NCBI RefSeq assembly: GCF_003860345.1
Contig: NZ_CP034179.1
Coordinates: forward strand, 744,001 to 808,000
Origin: Caenibius tardaugens NBRC 16725
Lineage (GTDB): Bacteria > Pseudomonadota > Alphaproteobacteria > Sphingomonadales > Sphingomonadaceae
DNA length: 64,000 nucleotides
Reading direction: 5' to 3'
The notes under the pieces were generated by a model that searched no databases, was not told the origin of the DNA, and saw only the letters and a list, made by a program, of their open reading frames with translations. Below are positions 17,899 through 26,615 of this stretch, piece by piece. Each line of letters opens with the position of its first letter. The first letter of the stretch is position 1. The position numbers and the translations under genes are program-made.

Positions 17899-19152
17899 TT
17901 AGTGAACCTCCGCCTTCACCGGGAAAGCATCGAAGTAGAAACGGAAACGTTCGCGCAAGACATCGGGCTTAACGCCGAAATCCCGCTCCAGATTGTAGAC
18001 CATGCGACCCTCTTTCCCGCGCTGGTGCGCCGCCATATGCGCGGCGATTTCGGCATGGGCCCGATCGGTCATCGGCAATTGCGCGCGGGCAAAGATTTTG
18101 CCGACCATGGCCACATCGTCCGCCATGAATTCATGAAACGGCACATCGATGCTCTGATCGGCAGGCCACACGGCGCGATCGGCCACACAGGCGCGCAACA
18201 GGTGTTCCACCCGGTCGGTCCAGTAGGCAATCAGCCACGGGGCATCCACTTCGGTGCGCTGCATGCGCGCAGAATAGGCCTGCATGGTCACCGCCGACTG
18301 GATCACCGCCACCGGATCGCGGTGCGTGATCGCCACGACCGCATCGGGGAACACCGACTTCAACACGCCCAGTTGTTCGAGATGTTGCGGGCATTTCAAC
18401 ACCCACCGTTTCTTCCCGTTCCGCCACTGCAGCAGCTTCAGCACGGTCTTCATGTATTCGTAATGCGGTGTCTGGTCGGTGGCGTAATAGTGATCGCGCC
18501 AGCCCGGCACCCGCCCGATCCATTCGAAATTGTACGATGCGAAATCCGGCCCCATCAATTCCAGTTCTTCGTGGATATGATCAGGATTCATCGGATGCAT
18601 CGCCGCAATCACGGGCGAAATCTGTTGCGATCGTTCCCAGGCGTCCGCGCAACGTTGATAGCGTGGATCGGTGCCATCGGGCAGCAGCCCTTCCCCTGGA
18701 AGCGGGACCGGTTCGTAACTTTCCCACAGCGGCAACGCCTGCAGCCGCGTGTCGGCAGCAATCAGGTTGACAAGATGCGTCGTTCCGGAACGCGGCAGAC
18801 CGGCGATGATAATCGGGCGATCGATCTGTTCGTCATGAATTTCCGGATGGCGTTGCAGCGTATCGTGAATCAACAACCTGTTGGCCGCATAACGGGTGGC
18901 ATAGCCTAACAGGGTGAGACGCCAGATCTGGGTCATGGCCGGGTCGCCATTCCATTCATCCAGCAGGATATTGAGCCGTTCCCGAAAATCGTCTGCACCA
19001 AAATCGTGCAGCCCCGTCTGGTGCCGGGCCGCATCGAGAATGGCCTGCTCGGTCAAGGCTATCGGATTGGCATCGCCAAAAGCCAGCGCCGCCTTTTGCA
19101 TGTCGTTCAAACGAGGGGTAAGCAGATCGTCAATAATGATCGTGTCCGACAA
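17899..19152 (-). CDS. Sulfotransferase family protein
   Basis: A 417-aa PAPS-dependent sulfotransferase-like protein. The 5'-phosphosulfate loop is IIIAGLPRSGTTHL near residue 112, and the CPQHLEQLGVLKSVFPDAVVAITHRDP segment is the 3'-phosphate-binding region. The start is a TTG with GGGAGAG upstream. Proteins of this type are common in sphingomonads and often lie in catabolic clusters. Its position next to an alkylsulfatase-like gene hints at making and removing a sulfate group on one substrate (inference). Confidence 0.85.
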   Translation of the reverse strand: MSDTIIIDDLLTPRLNDMQKAALAFGDANPIALTEQAILDAARHQTGLHDFGADDFRERLNILLDEWNGDPAMTQIWRLTLLGYATRYAANRLLIHDTLQRHPEIHDEQIDRPIIIAGLPRSGTTHLVNLIAADTRLQALPLWESYEPVPLPGEGLLPDGTDPRYQRCADAWERSQQISPVIAAMHPMNPDHIHEELELMGPDFASYNFEWIGRVPGWRDHYYATDQTPHYEYMKTVLKLLQWRNGKKRWVLKCPQHLEQLGVLKSVFPDAVVAITHRDPVAVIQSAVTMQAYSARMQRTEVDAPWLIAYWTDRVEHLLRACVADRAVWPADQSIDVPFHEFMADDVAMVGKIFARAQLPMTDRAHAEIAAHMAAHQRGKEGRMVYNLERDFGVKPDVLRERFRFYFDAFPVKAEVH

Positions 19153-19417
19153 CGCATCTCTCCCGCGATACGTGGGCGTGATCCCCGTTCGCTTGCTGTT
19201 TTTATCTGCCGCAGCTTTTTCGTACTGCGATCAGGGGCGATTGTTACCGGCGCACGGGCGGCTGTCAAAGGACCGCAACAGCCATGACACTCCTTTTCGG
19301 ACAAAAGCCACGCATGGGCTGCACAGGGGCTTGCCAGATACGGGGGTGGCGTGATTGCATGCCCCATGGCCGATCACATACGGGCTCACACAAGGGCAGC
19401 GGCGGGAGAAGAACACA

Positions 19418-20293
19418 ATGAAATTCTGGCAAATGGTGAACTGGATCGAGGTCGACCAGCTCATTCCCCTCGCACAATTCGCCGAAGAACTGGGGTTCGA
19501 AGGGGTGATGAATTCCGATCATGCCGTCTATCCCAAGACGGTTTTAGCCGAGTATCCCTATTCGCCTGACGGCAAGGCGATGATGAGCCCGGACTGGCCC
19601 TATCCCGATGCCTGGGTAACGATTGCGGCCATGGCTGCCGTCACGAAACGGCTGAAATTTTCCACCTCGATCTATGTTCTCCCGCTGCGCAATGTGTTCG
19701 AAGTTGCCAAAGCGACCGGCACGCTTGCGCTGATGAGCGACAACCGCTTCATTCTCGGCGCGGGCCTCGGCTGGATGAAGGACGAATTCGATATCTACGG
19801 GGTCGAATTCAAAACCCGGGCGCGCCGCACCGACGAAATGATCGACGTACTGCGCAAGCTCTGGGAGGGCGGCATGGTCGAACATCACGGCGACTTTTAC
19901 GATTTCCCGCCTTTGCAGATCGCGCCTGAACCCACGCAGACCGTCCCGGTATTTCTCGGCGGATCGTCGGCACCGGCGCTGAAGCGCGCGGCAACCCGGG
20001 GTGACGGCTGGATCGGCGCGGGCAACACGCCGGAAGAGGTTCCCGCTCTTATGGCCGAATTCACGCGTCTGCGCGAAGAAGCGGGCCGGGCCCACTTGCC
20101 ATTTGAAACCCTGATAGGACTCAGCACCCCGCCCGATCTGGACACGTTCAAGCGCCTTCACGATCAGGGCATGACTGCGGGTATCAGCTACCCGTTCTTC
20201 TTCTCGCTGGGCCTGCATTCCTCGCTCGACGACAAGAAGCGGGTGATGGAACAATTTGCCAAGGCCTTCATCCGCCCCTTCGAAAACGCATAA
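19418..20293 (+). CDS. LLM-class flavin-dependent oxidoreductase (TIGR03619-like)
   Basis: A 291-aa luciferase-like oxidoreductase with the LKFSTSIYVLPLRNVFEVAK strand, GLGWMKDEFDIYGV loop and VFLGGSSAPALKRA segment typical of F420/FMN-binding LLM enzymes. GGGAGAAG precedes the ATG. It is followed at 44 bp by a VOC-family gene, probably in one transcript. The substrate is unknown. Confidence 0.86.
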   Translation: MKFWQMVNWIEVDQLIPLAQFAEELGFEGVMNSDHAVYPKTVLAEYPYSPDGKAMMSPDWPYPDAWVTIAAMAAVTKRLKFSTSIYVLPLRNVFEVAKATGTLALMSDNRFILGAGLGWMKDEFDIYGVEFKTRARRTDEMIDVLRKLWEGGMVEHHGDFYDFPPLQIAPEPTQTVPVFLGGSSAPALKRAATRGDGWIGAGNTPEEVPALMAEFTRLREEAGRAHLPFETLIGLSTPPDLDTFKRLHDQGMTAGISYPFFFSLGLHSSLDDKKRVMEQFAKAFIRPFENA

Positions 20294-20337
20294 GACTACG
20301 AAAGCCTGCGAAACAGCAGATGCCGGGAGAGACAACA

Positions 20338-20829
20338 ATGACAGAACATGATGTCGCGATGAACGAGAAGCTGGGCCGGATCGGATTGCCCAAACCTGAT
20401 CAGATCGGTTTCGTGGTGCGCGATCTGGAACGAGCCATGGCACTGTACGATCCGGTGTTCGGCCCGTTCCATATTGTCGATTTCGGCGCGCAGCAGGCGT
20501 CGTATCATGGTGCGGTGCCAACCCCTTACGATATGAAATATGCCTTCGGCCGTATGCATGATCTCGAAATCGAATTGATCGAATGGGTTTCAGGCGACAC
20601 CCCCCACCGCGATTTCCTGGAACAAGGACACGAAGGCGTGCATCACCTGCGTTTCCGGGTGGACGAACTGGAAAGCTGGGAAGCGCGGCTGGCATCGGTG
20701 GGCTATCAGCGGGTGTGGTATGATCGCCTGTCGCCCGATACAGCCTATGCCTATTACGAGCGCGCCGATGATCCCTTGCTGATCGAACTGCTGCAATATC
20801 CTGCGACCAAGGCCCTTGCCGGGGCCTGA
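20338..20829 (+). CDS. VOC (glyoxalase/dioxygenase fold) family protein
   Basis: A 163-aa vicinal-oxygen-chelate protein with the opening DQIGFVVRDLERAMALYDPVFGPF and the later VHHLRFRVDELESWEARL repeat, giving the paired beta-alpha-beta modules. It resembles the methylmalonyl-CoA epimerase/glyoxalase group. The start with GGGAGAGA upstream is preferred to an in-frame ATG 18 bp earlier. It is probably co-transcribed with the LLM oxidoreductase and acts on the same unknown substrate. Confidence 0.82.
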   Translation: MTEHDVAMNEKLGRIGLPKPDQIGFVVRDLERAMALYDPVFGPFHIVDFGAQQASYHGAVPTPYDMKYAFGRMHDLEIELIEWVSGDTPHRDFLEQGHEGVHHLRFRVDELESWEARLASVGYQRVWYDRLSPDTAYAYYERADDPLLIELLQYPATKALAGA

Positions 20830-20990
20830 GTCAACGATGCCACACGCGGCATCGACGTGATCGATAAAAACTGTCGATTGCCGGAACATCTTGGAAAAAT
20901 GGGGGTTCATCCACAACTTTCCGGATGATGCTGCAAGCGCGTGCTCTTTGCCATTGCATTGCAACAGGAATTGTCCACATCATAACCGTA

Positions 20991-23081
20991 ATGCTGCGAC
21001 AATATGAACTCGTTGAACGTGTAAAAGAATACGCCCCCGATGCGGATGAGGCGCTGCTCAATCGTGCCTATGTCTATACGGTACAGAAGCATGGCTCGCA
21101 GAAACGGGCCAGTGGCGACCCCTATTTCAGTCATCCCGTGGAAGTGGCCGGCCTGATGACCGAGCTGAAGCTCGATCAGGAAACGATTATCACCGCCTTG
21201 CTCCACGACACTGTGGAAGACACGCTCGCCACAACTGACGAAATTGCCCGACTCTTTGGCGAAGACATTGCCCGGCTGGTCGACGGGGTGACGAAGCTCT
21301 CCAAAATCGAAGCCATGACCGAGAACGAGCGGGCGGCCGAAAACCTGCGCAAGTTCTTCCTGGCGATGAGCGAGGATCTTCGCGTTCTTCTGGTCAAACT
21401 GGCTGACCGGCTGCACAATATGCGCACGCTCCATTTCATCAAGAGCGAGGAAAAGCGGCGGCGCATCGCCAAGGAAACCATGGATATCTATGCCCCTCTC
21501 GCCGAACGGGTGGGCATGTATGAATATATGCGTGAAATGCAGTTGCTCGCCTTCGAGCAGCTGGAACCCGAAGCATACGCCACCATTACCGGGCGGCTCG
21601 ACCAGATCCGCAATCAGGAAGGTGGGCAGGTCGATGCCATCGCGCTGGCGATCAAGCAGGCGTTGGCCGAAGCCGGTATGCGCGTGGAAGTGTCAGGCCG
21701 GGAAAAACACCCCTACTCCATCTGGAAAAAGATGGAGGAACGCCATGTCAGCTTCGAACAGATTACCGACATCATGGCGTTTCGCGTTCTTAGCGATAAT
21801 GTGGTGGACTGTTATCGTGCGCTGGGCGTTCTGCACACCACGTGGCAGATGATCCCGGGTCGGTTCAAGGATTACATCTCCACACCGAAATCCAACGGCT
21901 ATCGTTCGCTTCACACCTCCTTGATCTACGAAAACTCGATGCGCATGGAAGTGCAGATTCGCACACGCGACATGCATCGCACCAACGAATTCGGCCTCGC
22001 CGCGCACTGGGCCTACAAGCAGGCCGACCGCCCGGACGGACAAGTGGGCTGGTTGCGCGATCTTATCGAAATCGTCGATGCCAGCCACGATGCAGAAGAA
22101 CTGCTCGAACATACGCGACTGGCAATCTATCAGGATCGCATTTTCGCCTTCACCCCCAAAGGCACGCTGTTTCAGCTCCCCAAGGGTGCGACGCCCGTCG
22201 ATTTCGCCTTTGCGGTGCACACCGATCTTGGCGCAAAGGCGGTGGGCGCCAAGATCAACGGTCGCCACATGCCCTTGCGCACCCAGCTCAACAACGGCGA
22301 CGTGGTGGAAATCATCAAGAGCGATGGCGCCGGGCCAGAGCTGTCGTGGCTGGGATTTGTCGTCACCGGCAAGGCGCGCGCAGCGATACGTCGCGCGGTG
22401 CGCCTGAAAGAACGCGCCGAAATTGCGGTCATCGGACGCAAGCTGTTCGAGGAAATCTGCGACCGTTTACCTGCCAAGATCGGCAAGAAAGCCATTCGCG
22501 AAGCGGTCAAGCGGCTTGGTTTCGAAAACGAAGACGAGATGATGGCAGCCATCGGCTCCGCCAAAGTTGACGATCGTGATATTATGGAAGCGCTGGTTCC
22601 GGGAAGCGCACGGGAATTTTCAGAGCCGGATGCCTGGCCGAAACAGGAACGTGCAGTATCAATCAAAGGTCTGACCCATGGCGCCGGCTTCCATCTGGCC
22701 AAGTGCTGCCACCCCGTCCCCGGTGACCGTATCGTGGGGCTCAAAAAGCCCGGCCAGGGGGTGGAAGTGCATGCGATCGACTGCCTGGAACTGGCAAACG
22801 GTATCGATGCGGACTGGATTGACCTGTCATGGGGCGAACGTTCGCAAGGCGCCATCGGCCGCCTGCGTGCCGTGCTTTACAACAGGACCGGCACACTCGC
22901 CGAAATGGCGGGGATATTTGCGAAGAGCCACGCCAATGTCACCAATCTGCACATGATACAGCGCGATGGCCCGTTCGGCACCTACGAAATCGATCTGGAA
23001 GTACAGGATCTGGCGCACCTCACCCGCATCGTCAGCGCCTTGCGCGCCAGCGATGCCGTAGCCGAAGCGGAGCGAATCTAG
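20991..23081 (+). CDS. rsh: Bifunctional (p)ppGpp synthetase/hydrolase Rsh (RelA/SpoT)
   Basis: A 696-aa RelA/SpoT homologue that makes and degrades the alarmone (p)ppGpp in the cytoplasm. Domains in order: HD hydrolase (YFSHPVEVA, ALLHDTVED, about 40-190), synthetase (about 230-350, GRFKDYISTPKSNGYRSLHT), TGS (about 385-445) and a C-terminal ACT domain (about 620-696). The single long enzyme is the alphaproteobacterial arrangement. The ATG at 20991 gives the usual MLRQYELVERV start, although the frame is open upstream. Its stop codon overlaps the convergent DUF1905 stop. Confidence 0.95.
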   Translation: MLRQYELVERVKEYAPDADEALLNRAYVYTVQKHGSQKRASGDPYFSHPVEVAGLMTELKLDQETIITALLHDTVEDTLATTDEIARLFGEDIARLVDGVTKLSKIEAMTENERAAENLRKFFLAMSEDLRVLLVKLADRLHNMRTLHFIKSEEKRRRIAKETMDIYAPLAERVGMYEYMREMQLLAFEQLEPEAYATITGRLDQIRNQEGGQVDAIALAIKQALAEAGMRVEVSGREKHPYSIWKKMEERHVSFEQITDIMAFRVLSDNVVDCYRALGVLHTTWQMIPGRFKDYISTPKSNGYRSLHTSLIYENSMRMEVQIRTRDMHRTNEFGLAAHWAYKQADRPDGQVGWLRDLIEIVDASHDAEELLEHTRLAIYQDRIFAFTPKGTLFQLPKGATPVDFAFAVHTDLGAKAVGAKINGRHMPLRTQLNNGDVVEIIKSDGAGPELSWLGFVVTGKARAAIRRAVRLKERAEIAVIGRKLFEEICDRLPAKIGKKAIREAVKRLGFENEDEMMAAIGSAKVDDRDIMEALVPGSAREFSEPDAWPKQERAVSIKGLTHGAGFHLAKCCHPVPGDRIVGLKKPGQGVEVHAIDCLELANGIDADWIDLSWGERSQGAIGRLRAVLYNRTGTLAEMAGIFAKSHANVTNLHMIQRDGPFGTYEIDLEVQDLAHLTRIVSALRASDAVAEAERI

Positions 23082-23449
23082 ATCAGGGCCAGTTCGCCCC
23101 GCACCAAATCCCCATCAGCGATAGCTTCCGCCCGTCGGATCGCCGCCTTGACAGGCAGCATCCACTGCCCGTCGCCATTGGGGAATACCGACGTACTCCA
23201 CCGGCTTTCCCCGACGCGCGCCATGACCTTTACCGAACCGAATCCCCGCGCCCGCCCAAACTCCAGCCGCCGCATAAACGCATAGTCCGCAATCTGGTCC
23301 GCCGCTTCACCGGCAATGTCCACAAAGAACCACACGCCATTGCTGCTGCCTGTCCATCGACGCAGAGAACCGCTGAAATCCAAGCGTTCCGTAGTTTCTG
23401 GCAAAGCCTGGTTCCTGTTTGGCCGCATGGAAGGTGACATAAATGACAT
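23078..23449 (-). CDS. DUF1905 domain protein
   Basis: A 123-aa protein whose residues 20-110 match the DUF1905 pattern (LDFSGSLRRWTG, WFFVDIAGEAADQI, GFGSVKVMARVG, FPNGDGQWMLPVKAAIRRAE). This small beta-barrel-like family has no firm biochemical role. Three in-frame ATG codons lie within the first 25 bp, so the true start is uncertain. Its TAG and the Rsh TAG share the palindrome CTAG at 23078-23081. The gene is the last chromosomal one before the tRNA and the ICE. Confidence 0.82.
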   Translation of the reverse strand: MSFMSPSMRPNRNQALPETTERLDFSGSLRRWTGSSNGVWFFVDIAGEAADQIADYAFMRRLEFGRARGFGSVKVMARVGESRWSTSVFPNGDGQWMLPVKAAIRRAEAIADGDLVRGELALI

Positions 23450-23455
23450 CTGCCA

Positions 23456-25204
23456 TCATTGGGTGCCTTGCGAAAGCCGCAAGTCGCAGCTAGGGGCGTG
23501 TCCGTCAGGCAAGCGGAGCGGTGGCCGAGTGGTCGAAGGCGCACGCCTGGAAAGTGTGTATACGGTAACCCCGTATCGAGGGTTCGAATCCCTCCCGCTC
23601 CGCCACTTCGGAACAACGATGGGCACTCCGCCCGCCGCCGTGGCTACGCCATTGGCGGCCAGCACGCGGAGCAGGTTGCTCTTCGATCCCATGATGCGGA
23701 CCTCGCCGCGATCGACCTCGACCCGCTGCGCCAAGGCGCGAAGATGGTCGCGGCGATAGCCGCCGCCTTCCGTGCGGATGCGCCGCCGCGCCGTTGACGC
23801 GAACTTTCGCAACGTGGCCGGCGTGATGGCCTGCTGCGTCGAGTTGAGCAGGAGGGCCGAGGCCCGCTCGGCATCCGCCCGCGCCTGATCGCGAGTCGCC
23901 TTCAAGGCGACGATGCGATCCCTGAGCGCCGGATCGTCCAAATCGGCGACGCCGCTTTCGATCGCGTCGTAGAGCCGTTTCAGGCGCAGCTCGGTCTCGG
24001 CGGATCGCCGGTTCAATTCCGCGATATGCTCGCGGCGCCGGTCGCTGCGCTCCTGTCGACGATCCAGAACCTCGGCTAGTACATCCTCCAGCCGGTCGGG
24101 ATCGAGCAGCCGGTCGGCCAGATAGTTTGCGACCAGATCGTCCAGCCGCTCCATCGAAACCGTCATGCCCTCGCAGGCGGTCGCGCCCTGCCGCGCCTTC
24201 ATCGAACAGGTGTAATAGCGATAGCGCCCACCCTTCCCGGTGCGAATCGTCATCGCGCCGCCGCACTTCCCGCAATGGATCAGGCCCGTCAGCAGCGTCG
24301 GGCCACCGACGACCTGCGGATGGGCGACCTTCGAGTTGCGCGCCTTGAAATGTGCCTGCACCGCATCGAACGTGGCCTGGTCGATGATCGCCGGAACCTC
24401 GACCGCGATCACTTCCTCGGAGGGCTTCAATTCCTTGCTCTTGCCGCGCTTGTTGAACTCGTGGCGGCCGATATAGGTCGGCCGGGTCAGCATCCGATGA
24501 ACCGTGCCGATGCCCCAGCGGCCGCCGTCGCGCGTGAAGATACGGCGCTCGTTGAGATGCTTGGTGATCGACTTCACGCCCATCGGGCCGGATGTGCCGT
24601 CGCCTTCCAGCGCCAGCTTGAACGCCAGCCGCACCGTGTCGGCGTGGATCGGGTCGATCTCCAGCTTCTTCTTCATCTTCGCGCCGCGTTGCTCGGCATC
24701 GACCACGCGATATCCGATCGGCGGCAGCGAGCCGTTCCAGAAGCCTTGCCGGGCATTTTCCTTGAGCGCGCGAAGGACGTGCTTCGCATTCTCCTTCGAC
24801 TGATATTCGTCGAACAGCGCCATGATCTGACGCATCATGACGTGCATCGGATCGTCGCCCATTTCCTGCGTGATCGACAACAGCTTGACGCCGTTCTTGG
24901 CGAGCTTGCGAACGTAGAACTCCAGTTCGAAGTGATCGCGGAAGAAGCGCGAGAAGCTGTGGACCACCACTACGTCGAACGACGCGGGCTTGCTGGTCCC
25001 GGCCTCGATCATGCGCTGGAACTCGGGCCGCCGGTCGTTCGTCGCCGATGCGCCGGCCTCGACGAAGGTATCGACCAGCTCCAGTCCCCGCGACAGGCAA
25101 TAGGCTTCGCCCTGCTTGCGCTGATCGGGGATCGACACGTCATGCTCGGCCTGCCGCGCCGTTGAAACGCGCAGGTAAAGGGCGGCGCGCAGCGGCACGG
25201 TCAT
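23456..25204 (-). CDS. Large serine recombinase (ICE integrase)
   Basis: A 582-aa large serine integrase. The resolvase domain (about 5-155) has the catalytic Ser14 in YLRVSTARQ. A recombinase domain follows, then a zinc ribbon (HCGKCGG and a later CxMK...CEG pair, about 310-360) and a coiled coil. It inserts and excises the element. It converges on tRNA-Ser, and the last ~45 codons read through the tRNA antisense and end on its chromosomal side, so the C-terminal residues depend on the integration site. GAGGAG lies nine bases before the ATG. The functional C-terminus may end earlier in the free element. Confidence 0.92.
   Translation of the reverse strand: MTVPLRAALYLRVSTARQAEHDVSIPDQRKQGEAYCLSRGLELVDTFVEAGASATNDRRPEFQRMIEAGTSKPASFDVVVVHSFSRFFRDHFELEFYVRKLAKNGVKLLSITQEMGDDPMHVMMRQIMALFDEYQSKENAKHVLRALKENARQGFWNGSLPPIGYRVVDAEQRGAKMKKKLEIDPIHADTVRLAFKLALEGDGTSGPMGVKSITKHLNERRIFTRDGGRWGIGTVHRMLTRPTYIGRHEFNKRGKSKELKPSEEVIAVEVPAIIDQATFDAVQAHFKARNSKVAHPQVVGGPTLLTGLIHCGKCGGAMTIRTGKGGRYRYYTCSMKARQGATACEGMTVSMERLDDLVANYLADRLLDPDRLEDVLAEVLDRRQERSDRRREHIAELNRRSAETELRLKRLYDAIESGVADLDDPALRDRIVALKATRDQARADAERASALLLNSTQQAITPATLRKFASTARRRIRTEGGGYRRDHLRALAQRVEVDRGEVRIMGSKSNLLRVLAANGVATAAGGVPIVVPKWRSGRDSNPRYGVTVYTLSRRAPSTTRPPLRLPDGHAPSCDLRLSQGTQ
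23515..23605 (+). tRNA. tRNA-Ser (anticodon GGA), left junction of the ICE
   Basis: A 91-nt class II tRNA with a GGAGCGG/CCGCTCC acceptor stem, encoded CCA end, anticodon GGA at 23549-23551, a long variable arm and the T-loop GGTTCGAATCC. It remains intact after integration. The element begins at its 3' end, with the recombinase gene running toward it from the right, so this is the attachment site. Confidence 0.96.
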
Positions 25205-25222
25205 GGTAGCGAACTCCTCACA

Positions 25223-25477
25223 TCATTGGCACGGCCCGAACAGCTCGTCGAAAACGTCGCCGAACCATGCCTCGAACACATCCACTTCCGCACTCGTGAC
25301 CGGCACGCGCTCGGGCCAGTCGTCGGTGACGGTCCAGGTCGAAAGATCGTCCTTCGGGCTTTTCCCCGCGCAAGGACGGAGGCTGCCGACCGGCAGCGTG
25401 GCATAGTCGAACAGGTCGTCCGGGCATTCGGCCCGGCGACGATGGGGGCGACGATGGACTTTGCGGGCAAGGGCCAT
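25223..25477 (-). CDS. Small hypothetical ICE protein upstream of the recombinase
   Basis: An 84-aa protein with a basic N-terminus and an acidic C-terminus (SAEVDVFEAWFGDVFDELFGPCQ). It is 18 bp before the recombinase on the same strand, so it is probably co-transcribed. I do not recognise the family. Its place suggests a role linked to the recombinase, such as a directionality factor, but no DNA-binding motif is visible. The start has only a weak ribosome site. Confidence 0.5.
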   Translation of the reverse strand: MALARKVHRRPHRRRAECPDDLFDYATLPVGSLRPCAGKSPKDDLSTWTVTDDWPERVPVTSAEVDVFEAWFGDVFDELFGPCQ

Positions 25478-25592
25478 CCCGACAGGCTGCTTCGCGCTCG
25501 CGCCTCATGCAAAGCCTCTGTCGCGGCGAAGCGCAGATAGGGGCGAAGGGCGGCGCGCTGCATCGTAGCGTTCGATGCGGCCGGCCTCATCG

Positions 25593-25886
25593 TCAGTCGT
25601 CCGACTCGAAGCTGCGCTCCTCGCGGCAATGCCACAGGCGCAGGATGAAGATCGTCGCATCCGCAATCTCGTAGCGCAGCTCGTAATTGCCGACGATGAT
25701 GCGCCGAACCTCGCGCGGCTCGTAGGCGTCCAGCTTCTCGCCGATCCGGGGATAGTCGAGCAGCCGATCCGGCGCGCGCGAGAGCTGCTGCACGACCCGC
25801 GCCGCCGCCTCCGGGGCAACCGGACGCAGATGCTCGTGCAGCCGCACCAAATCCGAGGACGCCTTGCCGGTCCACTTGATCCTCAT
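25593..25886 (-). CDS. RelE/ParE-family toxin
   Basis: A 97-aa toxin with the ParE pattern: IKWTGKASSDLVRLHEHL at the start, a central RAPDRLLDYPRIGEKLD, and the strand REVRRIIVGNYELRYEI. ParE toxins poison DNA gyrase; RelE toxins cut mRNA on the ribosome. The central segment favours ParE. It overlaps the antitoxin gene by four bases (ATGA), the usual antitoxin-first order. It probably stabilises the ICE. Confidence 0.88.
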   Translation of the reverse strand: MRIKWTGKASSDLVRLHEHLRPVAPEAAARVVQQLSRAPDRLLDYPRIGEKLDAYEPREVRRIIVGNYELRYEIADATIFILRLWHCREERSFESDD

Positions 25887-26152
25887 GCCGAAGGCGGCGG
25901 CAGCGGGGTGTCAGTGCCGAGGCTGTCCGCCCAAGCGCGCACGGCCTGATGGTCGATCACGCGCCCGGCATCGACATCTTCCATTGCTTCGAGCGTCATG
26001 CGGTGACGCTCCTCCTCCTGATCAACCCAGGCGGCGAGCGCCTGTTTCATCACCCAGCCACGCGAGCGTTCGAGCCGCGAGGCCATTGCTTCAACCTTCT
26101 CCGCGAGGTGCAGCGGGACGTGTGCGGTCAACACTTTTGTCTCAGTCGCCAT
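25883..26152 (-). CDS. Ribbon-helix-helix antitoxin of the ParE pair
   Basis: An 89-aa antitoxin with an N-terminal ribbon-helix-helix (KVLTAHVPLHLAEKVEAMASRLERSRGWVMKQAL) that binds its own promoter and an acidic C-terminal tail for toxin binding. The ATG at 26152 is chosen for AGCAGG eight bases upstream; two start-like codons lie just before it without good spacing. Confidence 0.87.
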   Translation of the reverse strand: MATETKVLTAHVPLHLAEKVEAMASRLERSRGWVMKQALAAWVDQEEERHRMTLEAMEDVDAGRVIDHQAVRAWADSLGTDTPLPPPSA

Positions 26153-26161
26153 GTTCATCAC

Positions 26162-26615
26162 CTGCTATCAACCCGATTAAAATATAATCGAAATAGGCTG
26201 GAAAAGCAAGGTCAGCAGAATGGCTTGGCGCCTCCCTACGGGACCGCCGCTCTATCTCCGCTGCGCTCCGACCGAGCCCCTGACGGGTCTCGTCCCTGCC
26301 GGGTGACGATCAGCATGGCGGGGTGGCGCTGCTGCGCCGTTCGGCAATCCGCTGCGCGGATTGTTGTCTTTCCGATCTGCGGAGATCGAGCCAGGGCTGC
26401 GCCAGCCCGATCGCATCTGGTCGTTTCTCTCCCCGTCGATGGGGTGGGCGACGCTTCCCTTTAGGCCCGCCGCGCCGGGCCGCAACGCGCTGTTGGCGCG
26501 TCCTCCACTGCGTTCCGGTCCTGCGGATGCTGCCCGGCTCCGCCAGCGGGCCAACGGCAAGCTTCTTCGCCGCCCACCCCATTCCGGGGTGAGTGTGGTT
26601 TTTAGGAGAAGTGTG
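26162..26615. other. Structured intergenic region between TA pair and ParB-like gene
   Basis: This 454-bp stretch has no convincing gene. It is rich in short perfect hairpins, for example CAATCCGC-TGC-GCGGATTG at 26345-26363, CGATCT/AGATCG and GGGCTG-CGC-CAGCCC just after. It presumably holds the divergent promoters of the toxin-antitoxin pair and the ParB-like gene. Confidence 0.5.

Noticed and set aside
23230-23616. Minus-strand frame over the tRNA beginning with a GGAGGIRTLDTGLP-like sequence
   Set aside because: This is the well-known artefact of translating the antisense of a serine tRNA; it is not a gene.
23505-25100. Second long minus-strand frame overlapping the serine recombinase
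   Set aside because: Out-of-frame shadow, Arg-rich and without motifs, while the other frame has the complete integrase domains.
25223-25508. Arg-rich overlapping frame at the same place as the small hypothetical gene
   Set aside because: Composition is typical of an out-of-frame reading; the chosen frame has an acidic, balanced C-terminus and ends just before the recombinase.
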